DNA of 64,000 bases from Trissonchulus latispiculum (GCA_030248195.1 JASAND010020159.1:62001-126000), one strand, 5' to 3'. Positions 12,301 to 23,974 are shown, counted from the first letter of the stretch. Translations and numbers: made by a program. Notes: a model not told the origin generated them from the letters alone.

Positions 12301-15260
12301 TCGAAACAATTTTGCATTCCCCCCCCCCAATTTTTTTCTGGCTACGCTAGTGATTGCCGTCACAACAGCACCGGACCCTAGCAAAGATCCAAGTGAAGAG
12401 CCATTGCACTTTTCCCCAGTAGACACCCACCGAGGTATACGGTCCCAACACAAGCAAAGATTAGGTATGTATTGCCAGCTCTGAGAAGGCAACCCCTTCA
12501 CCTACTCATTCCAAACTTGCTCAAGCTATAAAGTAACCAACCTTTCGACTGTGGGAGTTTTCGGCATCTTTGAGCATCTCTTGTCTCCAGAGTTCAAAGA
12601 AATAGTCCGGATCTGTGTAAAATTTCAATCCACTCTTTCCATCTTCTCTGCACAAATATATATACATATGAAGGTGAAAAGTTTTCACGATATTCACGAC
12701 AAAGATATATATATATACGCATATAAACCAGTTTGAGAAAAATGTCCGGATATACCTGTACGTATATATAAAGGGTAAACTTGAAAGAAAAATTGGTTAA
12801 TAAGCTACGTTTTCAGAAAATAATTATATAAATGTTTACAACGATAATTAAATACGTAACGAAGAAAACATTACGTATATAAGCAAACTCTGCACTTACC
12901 TAAAAACATTTAGTTTATCCAACTCAGGAGGTAGATCACATTTGGAATAGACTTCGGCCAGAGCAGATGGAAGGGTATGGCGGCTCACGGATTGCTGATC
13001 GATCAATGATGAGCTCTTGAAGGCCTTTCGCAAATGCAGATCTTGCAACGACACTAAAATAATTTCTAGTCTTACTCAGTTATGATTTGAACCGGTTGCA
13101 TCTAACCCTTACTAAAGTAATAAGGTTCACAAAAAAAGGACAAAAATCAGTTTTTTGTTGAAAACTTTCAGGTTTCAGCCCCGATTGGAATATTGTTTAT
13201 GCGTGCATGTGCGCCGGGACTTGCTTTATATTCACACATAAAATCGCGGCCCTCAGCCTGCAGATGAGAAAATAATAGCAAAATTTCGTGTCCTTTTTTG
13301 TGAACGAATTCACAAAAAAAGACAGAAGTTCACAAAATAAAGGACAGTCCAAATTTCCAATTATATACTGCTACCACGCGTGCAAATGAACTGTAAAAAC
13401 AATCAGTAAACTTGTTGTACTTCATTTTAACTACATTTGAGGCACTGTTTTTCATGTTGCCCCTTCCGGAAGACCAAAACTTGCCAGATCAGCAGGTCCC
13501 AATCATCCGACCGTAATGGCACACTTAGATCTCAAAATTCACTTTCAAGGACTCAAAAACAATTGGTAAATATTAACTACTAGTAAACTACTAACGCCAA
13601 CTTTAAAGACGTTTTGGATGTCATAGTTGGTTCTAGTAGGATAAGGTAACGTGTGAGCAGGGTCACGTGACCATGGGTCACATGGGGTAGTGCCGATCCG
13701 AATCCCAGCTTTCACTGCAAAAACGGTTGGAAATTATTTTTAATAACACGTAATCACGGTTAAAAGTTGTTTTACCTTACGAAATGCAATTTTTAGGTCA
13801 CCAGCCCCCGTCGAAGGCATCATTTAGACCCACCGGTGACCATACTGCCTTTTAGATGGTTTAATGCGCTAGTAGCAAAGTTAGAGTTGCAATTTAAAGT
13901 TTAAATACGTTTTCTAATGCGCTCGAATCTAAACAGCCAATAAAATTAGTTAAGTGCTCTCTGGGATCTGATCCGCTGATGAAAAATTTGTCCTTTTATT
14001 TGTGAACTTGTTCACAAAAAACAGGACAAACATGTAGCCATATATATATTGGATACCTTGCCATGACCTCTGGGCTGGTCCACGGCGGGTGGTTTTTTGA
14101 AACTTTTTCGCAAAAAGATCACCCACAATGCTTTGTAAAAAGGTGCGGGGTGGCTGCTACAGCAAATCTAACGCCAAATTTGAGCTTTGCGACCCCGAAA
14201 ACCTATATAGCACATGTTTTAGGAAGCTCAGACCCCTCGGACCCACTGACCGACTGTTTGTCATTGACCCCGACCCTCCTTGCCCAGGGGGAGGTCAGGA
14301 TCACATTGGGCTAAAGCTACATAAAACATAATGCCAAATTTGAATTCTTCGCCTAAAAACCTTTATAGTTTTTAGCCTTCCTGGGCCTTGAAATAAAAAT
14401 TTTGACCAGTAACGTGACCCTGACCAAGGTCACGTGACCCTGTGTCAAGTCACGTGACCAGTCCAGATGCGAAACTACTACGTCAAGTTGTTTGCGCAGT
14501 GTTTACTAGAGCAACAGAACACCAAATAAGTGGATTTCAAGATTTCTGGAGTCAATAATCAGTGTAAAGAGAATTGGCCAGGGTAGCCATTTTCGACCCA
14601 GGGGCGAGAACCAAAATACGAAGTCCAGCCTGCTCAAAAAAACTTGGCGATCCAAATTTTTTACATAATAACACTATAGACAATGCTCTATTTATCCATG
14701 AAAAGAAAAATTACCTATATAGCTGTATCCTGAGATTTGATCCGTGGATGATTTTTTGCGAACCCGTGATTTTTTGTGAATTCGCTAACAAAAAATTTTT
14801 ATTACACGCGCTACACAAGGGCTATATATCGGCATGAAATTTGCACCATATATATAGAGAGGGGTCATTACTAGTTGATACATACGTATATACCAAAATT
14901 ATTTCGATCGGACTTCATTTGCGAAAATAGGACCAAAAATTCGATTTTTGATTTTTTAACCTTGCTTATACAGTATAATGTAAACGAACCTTCTTCACTG
15001 TTGCTCTCCAGCTGTGTAACCTTGAGCTTAAGCCTGTCAACTCTGGATATTAAGGTTTCTGTTTTGTGCTCCACTTTGAGGGCCTCGTGGAATAGTTCCC
15101 CAAAAATATTCTCTGCATGTTTGCTCAGCGAGCTGAGTTGACGAACTAAATTGGCCAACGACCCATTGGCAACACATTGTAGTTCTTCATGCCGGACATT
15201 GGCCGGGAGTCGATTACGACTGATTTTAATGGGGGAGACAGAACGCTTGACTAAAGGCAT
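9304..15260 (-). CDS. WASF: WASF/SCAR (WAVE) actin nucleation-promoting factor, five coding exons
   Basis: Exons on the minus strand are 15260-14990, 13053-12900, 12647-12542, 11327-9872 and 9485-9304. All introns are GT-AG, phases agree, and the sum is 722 codons plus stop. Exon 1 begins MPLVKRSV and holds the SCAR-homology motif LVRQLSSLSKHAENIFGELF. Exon 2 has LQDLHLRKAFKSS and exon 3 has GLKFYTDPDYFFELW. A basic region (KPKLVSGERKRHKQPR) opens exon 4. A long Gly/Ser/Pro linker with PPPPPP runs follows, then the WH2 core SDARSDLLKAIQQGIKLRKVE across the last junction, a central helix, and an acidic tail ending ASDWSD. In other animals the protein works in the WAVE regulatory complex downstream of Rac and activates Arp2/3 through its WH2-central-acidic end. 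It is longer than the usual 500-600 residues because of the linker. Near-certain family call; vertebrate paralogue number does not apply. Confidence 0.95.
11978..12352. mobile_element. hAT-like MITE in WASF intron 3
   Basis: A 375-bp element starting CAGGCGCGTAGCCAGG and ending CTGGCTACGCTAGTG, flanked by a perfect 8-bp duplication ATTGCCGT (11970-11977 and 12353-12360). The subterminal sequence is G/C-run rich. The ends match the CAGTGGCGTAGCCAG type also seen at 25052-25765. No coding capacity. Confidence 0.9.
13120..14850. repeat. Composite repeat with A-tract box motifs, WASF intron 1
   Basis: The motif GTTCACAAAAAAAGGACA and its complement occur near 13127, 13290-13350 and 13990-14034. 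A related T-tract motif lies near 14745-14800. The body shares diverged segments with 18.3-20.0 kb, for example CCAAATTTGA, GGTCACGTGACC and TGCTCTCTGGGAT. Family unknown; boundaries approximate. Confidence 0.6.
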
Positions 15261-15433
15261 TAAGCTAGCGCAAATATGTACAGTTACATAAAACTGTTAA
15301 TTAATTTTCAAAAAATTAAAGAGTTTCCAGAACAGAGCCAAATTTATCGCAAGACATCTCAACGACGCTCATCTGCAAAAGCATTGCTAAAATCATAAAT
15401 CAGAAAACAACAGTTATATATAAGCACATTACT
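15261..15433. other. Sequence just upstream of the WASF start codon
   Basis: AT-rich stretch preceding the ATG on the minus strand. AG dinucleotides close to the ATG leave room for a 5' UTR intron, but no promoter motif can be called. Confidence 0.4.
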
Positions 15434-15862
15434 AGCTACCTAGATCGGGTTTTTATTTATATTAGCTAAAAAAGGATTGAATTTTACACTGGAAGTGTCA
15501 AAATTGCGATAGAACAATTTTTAAGACCTGTGAGGGGTGGGTTTATTTTCCCCCCATTTGGGTTTTTCCCCCCATTGGGTTTTTTCACCCGCTACTTTTT
15601 GCATTATACCGTCCTAACGGTACAACCTAGAGAAGTGCAAATGGGCTTAAAAGAAAGATCTAAGTTAGTACGCCTACGATGGTATATATATAAAGTTCTC
15701 ATATAGCCCTTATATATAATAAAAAAGTTTCAGCCAAAATCCGAAAATGTGGGTTTTCCCCCCATGGCTATAACCCTCGCCTCCCAGTTGGGTATTTACC
15801 CAACTATACCCCGAAAATTTCTGGGGGGGGTTAGAAAATGGCTGGGAGGCTACCCCTCCAAC

Positions 15863-16430
15863 CAGTGGCGCACATAGAAGATTTCTTCACGGGGCGGACC
15901 TCAGAAAATTGGGGGGGGGTCCGGGGGGATTCCCCCAAGTCAGGGGCGCACCCAGGATTTTGAAAAGGGAGGGGTCGAACCTGTAAATCTTCCTATTTTT
16001 TAGTTTTATGCATTGAAAATAGCTCAGTTTTTGCTTTCTTCCCAAAACTACCGGGGGGTAAATCGGCCATAAAGGGAGGGGTCGGAACCCCCAAAACCCC
16101 TCCCCTGGGTGCGCCCATGCCCCAAGTTGAAAAATTTTTGAAAATCAAGTTTGAAAAGCGATAATAAGCGCAAATTAAGCAAAAAATTGAATAGATTTCG
16201 GCGCGAAAATTTTTGAATATCTTCAAAAAAGTTGGTATTGAAAGGTTTACAACGCTGAAATAAGGGTATATAAATCAAGCAAAAATGAACATTAATTTCG
16301 CGCCGAAAGCGCGAAAATTTTTGAAATTTTATGTCCCCGCTGCGCGCGGACATTAACATTTTTCCTTCACATCTGGTTGCGGGGGGGGGGGGGGGCGGCC
16401 CCCCCCTCCGACCCCCTAAGTGCGCCCCTG
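15863..16430. mobile_element. hAT-like MITE (outer of a nested pair)
   Basis: Starts CAGTGGCGCACATAG and ends AAGTGCGCCCCTG, with a perfect 8-bp duplication CCTCCAAC (15855-15862 and 16431-16438). It contains another complete MITE at 15941-16119. The subterminal region is very G-rich. Confidence 0.88.
15941..16119. mobile_element. hAT-like MITE nested in another
   Basis: A 179-bp element starting CAGGGGCGCACCCAGG and ending CCTGGGTGCGCCCATG, with a perfect 8-bp duplication CCCCAAGT (15933-15940 and 16120-16127). It sits entirely inside the element 15863-16430. Confidence 0.9.
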
Positions 16431-17592
16431 CCTCCAACCCCCTACCCCGCCTTACACGATGCTTTTCCTTTTCCTTCCGGACTTCCCGCCCCCCCCCCAA
16501 AAGTTCGGCACTTATTTAGATGGGGGGGGGGGCGTTTTTTCTACTTGCTCCCCCTTTATGGTTCGAAAAAATTTTTTGTCTCCGATTTGGCTGAAAGTTG
16601 CCCTTAGAGTAAATCAAGGTCGCTGATTTCAAAAATCGAATCGATCAAAATCAATCAAAAAATTTTTGTCTCCGATTTTCGCGAAAAGTTGCCCCTAGGG
16701 TAATTCGGGGGAACTGATTCCGAATCTGCAGTCGAAATTTCATAAAAATGGATCGTTCGCCCGCAAAAATCGATTTTCAATGATTTTTCAAAAATTCGAC
16801 AATGACTCGATTTTGGCAGCTCGGATCGAAATTTCGACTGCATATTCGGAATCAGCGCACCCGAATTACTCTAGGTGCGACATTTCGAGAAAATCGGAGG
16901 CAAAAAATTTTTGATCGATTTTGATTCTCGATTCTCGATCGATTCGATTTTTGAAATCATTAAAATCACCAAATCGGAGACGAAAATTTTTTTCGAACCA
17001 TTAAGGGGGGACCAAGGCGAAAAAGTCGCGCCCCCCCCCCTCTAAATAAGTGTCATTCTGTTGGTGGTAGATAAATGGCTGAGGGGCTTCCCCCTCAACC
17101 CTCAACCCCATAAGTGTGTTGGGGGACCCCTCCTTCCAAATGGAATATTTTAGGGTAAATTTTGCAAATTTTTTCAAAAAAGTCCACCTTTTTTGCTTAA
17201 AGTGTTTATAGCCATGGGGGGGAACCCACATTTTCGGATTTTGGCTGGAACTTTTTTATTATAAGGGGTATATATCTGAGAACTTTATATACCATCGTAC
17301 TTGGCGTACTTAGAACTTTCTTTTAAGCCTATTTGCACTTCTCAATGTTGTACCGTTAGAGCGGTATAATGCAAAAAGTAGCGGGGGAAAAAACCCAATG
17401 GGGGGAAAAACCCAAATGGGGGGAAAATAAACCCACCCCTCACAGGTCTTAAAAATTGTTCTATCGCAATTTTGACACTTCCAGTGTAAAATTCAATCCT
17501 TTTTTAGTTAGTATGCACCAAAAAACCCGATCTAAGTAGCTTTTTTTGAGATCTCATGTGACTTTGAAAATGCTGCATCAACTGGCCAGGTT

Positions 17593-18020
17593 CATAGGTG
17601 AACCAGGCTACAGTTTACCCTCTGTGAGACCCCCCCCACGGAGAGGCCAGACCCCCCACCCCCCATACCCGACCTCGACTACTCCCCCCAAGCCGAGCTC
17701 AGACCCCCCCCCCCTAAAATGGGGTCCAAACAAGAGAAAAAATGCTAAATTTTTGCAAAAATTTTTGCAATTTTTCAAAAATTTTCTGAAAAAATTGTCT
17801 AGAAACAGTTAAAAACGCTAAGAAATAGGTTTTAAAACACAATACGACTGGTTTTTTATTAGATTTATGTCGAAAATAGTCGATTTTATGTCCAAAAAGG
17901 GCCATTTTTAGCTGAAAAAAATTTGGGTAGTTTTTTTTTGAAAATTTCCGATTTTTGAGACCCCCCAAGCCAGATTTGGACTTTTTACTCCCCCCCCAAC
18001 CCAAACAGGTGGTACACATA
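17593..18020. mobile_element. hAT-like element, CATAGGTGAACC family, right end degraded
   Basis: The left end CATAGGTGAACCAGGCTACA and the following C-run-rich sequence match the element at 22020-22577. The right end shows CAGGTGGTACAC followed by a degraded terminus. No target duplication is recognisable. Confidence 0.65.
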
Positions 18021-18289
18021 AACATAGGGCAATTTTTGAAAAATGCTAAAAATGATGTAATTTGATAAAACTTATTATTCTATCGTGTAGAGAATGGTAG
18101 AATTGGCTGTTAAAATCCACAATTGTACCTGTATTGGATCCTCCAGCAGCGAAATGGCACTTTTAAGGTTTTTAGACCCTAGCTAGCCAGGTAAGCAAAA
18201 TTGTCCGAATCTGACCGCATAGGATGACGCAGCGTGCTCGATAGTACCGTGCTATAGTCTCTAATTGTTTCCGTGTTGAGTTGTTAAAA

Positions 18290-19980
18290 AATTTTTCAAA
18301 AAAATTTGGGTGGGTTTTTCCCCCCAAAGTGGGTTTTTTCCCGCCACTTTTGGCAATGTGCCAGACTAACGGTACAGCGGATCGGTCTAATTTTGGCTGT
18401 GTGCAAAGAGGAAGAGTTGCCATCATTGCAGATATTTGCAAAACTTTTCTAGCCCAACCCAGTCAAAAGTTACATCGGTCCAAACTTTTGCAAAATTTTG
18501 GCATGGTTGGACCAAAAAGTAGTTGTCATTTTCAAAATGTCATAAAATGAGTAGGAGTGAACCAAATGACTTGATCTTTGCTCACATAGGTGAGAAAGAG
18601 TCGCGCTTCCTGCTGCTATAGCAAGCTTAACAAAAAAAATCACCCGAAATTTTAACAAAAAAAAATCACCCCACCCTGACTCACAGGAAAGTCGCAGAGA
18701 CCCAAATTTTTGCATGGTGATAGCCACACATCTCGACATTACAGCCTGTGAGTTTGAGCCCCTAGGCCCTCTCCATGCGTTCAGGGCAGACCTTTAAGTG
18801 AGGGTACCCAAAAGCGACCTCAAAAACGTTCATGACCGAAGTTCGAATTTCGGCTGCTATTTACTAAGGGAAAACCCTAGGCAACCCATATTGTGCATGT
18901 GACATGTCCTGACTGTGGGCTATCGATACATATATAGAAGTTCCCAGTTGGACCTCTGTGCCGTCCTGGGGTGGGTGATTTTTTTTCGTTAAAATTTTAA
19001 CAAATAAAAAATCATTTTTATGTTTTGTTACTGAAGTCAGAACAACAGCTAGAGCAAAACTAACGTCAAATTTGAGCTCCCCGACCTCGAAAACCCTTAT
19101 ATACTTTGTTTTTGAGGTTGCCTGGCACTTCTGGTAGTCCAACCTGGTAACCAGCCGGGCCTGAACCGTCCGACCGTAAACGTGATCCCAGAAGTCAATA
19201 TTAGGCCATAGTTACCGAAAAACTAATGCCAGATTTGAATTCAGCGCCCTGGAAAACCCCCTAGGACATGTTTATAGCCACTTCGGACTGTCTAGTTGGT
19301 ACCTGGAGGGTCCGGACGGGTCCGGCAGGGGTCACGTGACCGTGGGTCATACCCCACCAAAATATGAAGTTCTGAGTTTCTCTGCCAAAATGCCTGGAAA
19401 TAGGTTATAATCACTCACAAACACGAAAAAACAACGTTTTAGCCTTTAAAACGGCACTTTAGAGCCACCAGACTTCATACTGGACGCTGTCGGGGGCCAT
19501 CAGTGACCACTAAGACTTCGGCGGGGTCAGTTGTCCTAGTTGGAGCACTATGTAGGTTAGCGGTTTTGGGTTCTAATTACGTTATTTTGTGCGCTCTATC
19601 CAAAACTGATGAGAAAAAGTTGCTAGCTGCTCTCTGGGATCCGATCCGCCACTGATTTTTTTTTGTTAACGGGTGATTTTTTTTTGTTAAACCTTTAACA
19701 AAAAAAATCACACATTTTCGTCTACTGCAACTTACTGGTAGGTGGTAGAGCAATGAAACTGGGGTGGTTTTAAAGCTTAGCCCAAGACCTATCCATGGGT
19801 CCTCAAAGTAATCGATTTGGTTTAGTTTTGCGAAAGTTCCAGCCAAAAAACCGAATTTTGATTTTTTTTTGTTAAGCTTGCTATATATATGTTTTGGAGC
19901 TCATATCTCCAACCCATGACCCAGGAGGCGGGTGGGTTTTTTTCCCCCAAAAAAGGGGGTGGGTTTTTTTCACCCCATGG
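18290..19980. repeat. Composite repeat with A-tract box motifs, second copy type
   Basis: The left end has GGGTGGGTTTTTCCCCCCA followed by a block ending CTAACGGTACA that is shared with the long inverted-repeat element. Internally, GTTAACAAAAAAAATCACC-type motifs and complements recur near 18620-18670, 18965-19010, 19650-19712 and 19860. The body is a diverged relative of 13.1-14.8 kb and shares GGTCACGTGACC (19330-19341) and a TGCTCTCTGGGATCCGATCC-type block. Family unknown. Confidence 0.6.
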
Positions 19981-19984
19981 CTAT

Positions 19985-20611
19985 ATTATTGCGAGGAATA
20001 CACGTTTTTAACGGTTTTATGGACTTTCTGGCTCAATACTGACCATATTTTAGACTTAGAAACATGTTGGCAATCAAGTTTACGAGTTTAAAACCTCTGT
20101 CTAATGTCAAAATTACTTCATAGTTGAATGTTTTTTGGCATTAACATAATGGCTGAAAATGCGATTTTGGACAAAAAAATAGAAAAACTTTTTTGGGGGA
20201 GGCTTGGGGGGTCGGGGGGTCTAAAAAGGGCCCCCAAAATTAAAATTCCGGGGGATGGGCCCCCCAACCCAAATCCCCGTTACACCTATGGGTAACCCCT
20301 CCCAGCCATTTTTACAACCCCTCCCAAAAAATTTTGGGGGGCCCCGCCCCCCACCGAACTGGAGGGGGGAGGTTAGTCGCGCCGGAGGCGCGAATATATA
20401 ATTGGCCAAAAATTGGGTATTTTTAGGGTAAATTCTGCAAATTTTTTCAAAAAAAGTCCAAATGTTTGGCTTAAAGTGTTTATTATTGTAAGAAATACAC
20501 GTTTTTAACGGCTTTATGGACTTTCTGGCTCAATATTAACCTTATTTTAGACTTAGAAACATGTTGGTAATCAAGTTTTCGAGTTTAAAATCCCTGTCTA
20601 ATGGTCAAAAT
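19985..20611. repeat. Fragmented copies of a G-rich hAT-like element
   Basis: The blocks AATACACGTTTTTAACGG, GACTTTCTGGCTCAATA and CAATCAAGTTT recur here twice and again near 21290-21420, and inverted near 22590-22680. A right terminus CGTTACACCTATG ends near 20285, so at least one more nested element is present. Its left end is not resolved. Confidence 0.6.
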
Positions 20612-21612
20612 CATAGGTGTAATTGGGGGAGGTTTGGGGGGTAACCCCCCCCCATAGGTGTACCTTGAGAAAACGTTGGGGGAGGGGGTAGCCGAAATTA
20701 GGGGGGGTGGGGTCAGCATTTTTGAGGTGGGGTGGGGTCCGGAAAAATCGAATTTGGGGGGGGGGGTAAAAAAATTTTTTGGTCAAAAATTTAGAAAAAA
20801 ATTCGCAAATTTGCTAAAAAAGCGTTATTTCCAACTAAAAATCAAAAATATTTCATCATTGTTGCTCATTTATTCAAAAAAACTTGGAATTTTTGCAAAA
20901 ATTTCAAATTTTTCCAAAAAAATTTCGGATTTTTACTAATTTTGAGGCAAAATTTTCAAAATTTTGAGGGTGGGGTCTTGCAAATTTGGGTGGGTGGGGT
21001 CTGGGATTTGGCCATTTGGGGGTGGGGACTGGGGTCTGCCTCCAAAATTTCGAGGGTGGGATCGGCACTTCTCCATTGGGGGGGTGGGGTTCCCCCCCCC
21101 CCCCCCCCCCCAGGTACACCTATGACCCACCCCCAGCCATTTTTACAAACCACCCCCAAAAATTTTTGGGGCCCCCCCACTTGGGGGGGGGGGGGTAGTC
21201 GCGCCGAAGGCGCGAAAAATTGGCCAAAAATCGGGTATTTTTAGGGTAAATTTTGCAAAATTTTTCAAGAATGTCCAAATTTTTGGCTAAAACTGCTCAT
21301 TATTGCGTGAAATACACGTTTTCAAAAGTTTTATAGACTTTCTGACTCAATCTTATTTTAGACTTAGAAACGAGTTGGCAATCAAGTTTTCGAGTTTAAA
21401 ACCCCTGTCTAACGTCAAAATTACTTCATAGTTGAATGTTTTTTGGCATTAGCAATGGCTGAAAATGCGATTTTTGACATAAAAATAGAAAAAATTTTTT
21501 GGGGGAGGTTTGGGGGGGTCGTGGGGGGGGGTTTGGGGGGTCTAAAAAGAGGGCCCCCCGCAAAATTCCGGGGGAGGGGGCCCCCCCAACCCAAATCCCC
21601 GTTACACCTATG
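20612..21612. mobile_element. hAT-like element, CATAGGTGTAA ends
   Basis: Begins CATAGGTGTAATTGGGG and ends CCCCGTTACACCTATG, with a perfect 8-bp duplication GTCAAAAT (20604-20611 and 21613-21620). It is inserted in a sibling copy, whose uninterrupted version reads GTCAAAATTACTTCATAG near 20107. It contains the further insertion 20653-21124. Confidence 0.88.
20653..21124. mobile_element. hAT-like element nested in 20612-21612
   Basis: Inverted ends CATAGGTGTACC and GGTACACCTATG. The flanks are C-runs (CCCCCCCC against ACCCACCC), so the 8-bp duplication cannot be confirmed. Long G and C runs lie just inside each end. Confidence 0.7.
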
Positions 21613-21779
21613 GTCAAAATTACTTCATAGTTGAAAGTTTTTTGGCATTAGCAATGGCTGAAGATGCGATTTTTGACATAAAAATAGAAAAATTTGGGGG
21701 GGTCTAAGAAGGGGGCCCCCCCAAATTCCGGGGGACATGCCCCCCCAACCCAAATCCCCGTTAGACGTAGACCTATGCC

Positions 21780-22923
21780 CAGAGGTGTAACGGAGATTTG
21801 GGGTGGGGGAGGAGGCCCCCCCCCAACATTTTTCTGGGGGGGGGCCCCGGCCCCCTCTGGCGACCCCCCCCCCCCCAACCCCCCCAGGACCCCCCCCCAA
21901 CCCTCCCCCAAAAAAATTTTTCATTTTTTATGCCAAAAATCGCATTTTCAGCCGTTGCTAATAATAAAAAACATCTAACCATAAAGTATATAATTTTAAC
22001 ATTAGACAGTGGTTTTAAACATAGGTGAACCAGGCTACAGTTTGCCCCCTGTGAGACCCCCCCCACGGAGAGGCCAGACCCCCCTCCCCCCCTACCCGAC
22101 CTCAACTACTCCCCCCCAAGCCGAGCTCAAACCCCCCTCCCCCCCTAAAATTGGGTCAAAACCAGGTAAAAAATGCAAAATTTTTGAAAAACTTTTTTTT
22201 GCAATTTCTGAAAATTTTTGAAAAAAATTCGAAAAAATGGCTATAAATCACATATAAAGAGCTAAAGATGGTTATTTATAGCAATTAAAAGGTAATATAC
22301 GCAATTATAAACCACAATCTGGGCTAATTTAGGCATATTTTAGCACAAATTTGTCAATTTTCAAGCCCTATTTTCGCATACGAAAACTATCGACAGAAGC
22401 TTTTGAGTATGTTTTATGTACTGTACATCGAAAAAGGAGCATTTTTAGCCAAAAAAAACTTGGGTACAGTTTAGGGGGGGGTCCCCCCCCCCAAATTTCG
22501 GATTTTGGTGGGGTCCCCCGAGCCAAATTTGGACCTTCTACTCCCCCCCCCCAACCCAAACAGGTGGTACACCTATGGTTTTAAACTCGAAAACTTGATT
22601 GCCAACATGTTTCCAAGTCCAAAATAAGGTCAATATTGAGTCATAAGATCCATACTACAGTTAAAAACGTGTATTTCTCATAATAATAAACAGTTTAAGC
22701 CAAAAATTTGGACATTTTTGAAAATTTTTACAAAATTTACCCAAAAAATACCCGATTTTTGGCCATTTTTCGCGCCTTCGGCGCGACTACCCCCACCCCC
22801 CCAGTTGGGGGGGGGGGGGACGTCCCCCCCCAAAAAAAGTTTGGGGGAGGGTTGAAAAAAGGCTTGGGGGGGGCTACCCCCCCCACCCCCCCCCCCCCCC
22901 CCCCCCCCCACCTTACACCTATG
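21780..22923. mobile_element. hAT-like element carrying a nested insertion
   Basis: Begins CAGAGGTGTAACGG and ends CCTTACACCTATG, with a perfect 8-bp duplication CCTATGCC (21772-21779 and 22924-22931). It contains the complete element 22020-22577; without it the length would be about 578 bp. The internal blocks match 20.0-21.5 kb. Confidence 0.88.
22020..22577. mobile_element. hAT-like element nested in 21780-22923
   Basis: Begins CATAGGTGAACC and ends GGTACACCTATG, with a perfect 8-bp duplication GTTTTAAA (22012-22019 and 22578-22585). The empty site is visible in sibling copies of the host element near 20083 and 21392 (GAGTTTAAAACC). It is the same family as 17593-18020. Confidence 0.9.
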
Positions 22924-22931
22924 CCTATGCC

Positions 22932-23714
22932 ACTCTCCAAAATTGCCGACGTTAATAACTTAAGCCTATGAAGTAGCTAAGAAATATCTTATGGAACCGG
23001 TGCTTCCAACAGAACTGTAGAAGAAAGGAAAATATCAGCAAAATTGATTATCACGTATTGATCGGAATTAGTCAGAAATTTTATTTTAATGTAGTCTCAA
23101 TTACAGCAATGCTATGATAAATAACAAACTTTAAATAACGCTATGTCAGAATCACGATATCAGAATTCAAATCAAATTTGACATTAGTTGTTTCCATGGC
23201 AACTAGACAAAGTTGTGATCAGTCACAGCTTTCACAATGGTAAAATACATAACTTTTTTATTTTGAAGCCATTTAATTTTGATCGTCTCTTGCTTAGTTA
23301 TATACATTATGTTCTATGTTGAGATCAACGAGTCTGAATCTAAAAGTAAAGAAAACATGATTTCTGGATGCCGTCGCCATCGGCAGACTCTATCCCTCCT
23401 AGCCTAAGGGGCCAATTTCATGAAACGTCCGTAATCCCAACTCGCAGCTGCAGACTCTAGTGTTTAAGTGTAAAATCCGCACTACGTTGTGAGTTCATTT
23501 GAGACCAAGTAGCAAAACTGGAATATTCACTTTCGACTTGCAACTATGTGTAACTTCGTCTTGTATATTTCAATTAGTCGATTTCAAAGAAATTGTAAAA
23601 TCTCCTATATTTTTCGTTAGTTTGTACCCAAACTGAGAAATTAACTTCTCTGACACGTTATGTGTACTTTGAGCATATTTGAATAAACTGAGAAATTATG
23701 ACAGAGTAAGGCTT
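22932..23714. other. Intergenic, no gene recognised
   Basis: No coding signal was found. A sequence at 23409 beginning GGGGCCAATTTCATGAAACG resembles a DNA-transposon terminus, but its partner end was not identified. Confidence 0.45.
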
Positions 23715-23974
23715 TTAAGGTGGTGATTCCTTTTGGGCACATATTTGGTGGCATAAATCAAGATGAAATTAGACGAAACTTTCCGAAATAAGTTCTTCTG
23801 GTGTTCTAACACCCTCCGCTCAATCCCCATTCAAAAATTCGAGATTTCCGGTCAAAGGGGTTTTTCCCAATTTCTGAACGTTTGGCAGCAGCTATACAGT
23901 AATGACTATATTGATTCGAAAGACCTCATTGAGATTCACATTTGTGCTTTTTAAAGCAACTTTCTAGCTTTTCT

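Larger units (their letters stand above)
15434..17541. mobile_element. Long inverted-repeat element, about 2.1 kb
   Basis: The outer arms (about 15434-15780 and 17215-17541) are inverted copies that share ACACTGGAAGTGTCAAAATT, GGGTTTTTCCCCCCA motifs and a CTAACGGTACAA-type block. An inner palindrome (about 16510-16760 against 16820-17055) shares ATTTAGA-plus-G-run, TCTCCGATTT and TCGAAATTTC blocks. The left half is interrupted by the hAT-like insertion 15863-16430. No ORF of recognisable function. Confidence 0.75.

Noticed and set aside
15993..23000. Many Pro/Gly-rich ORFs on both strands
   Set aside because: They come from G and C runs inside transposon ends; none has a domain or consistent codon use.
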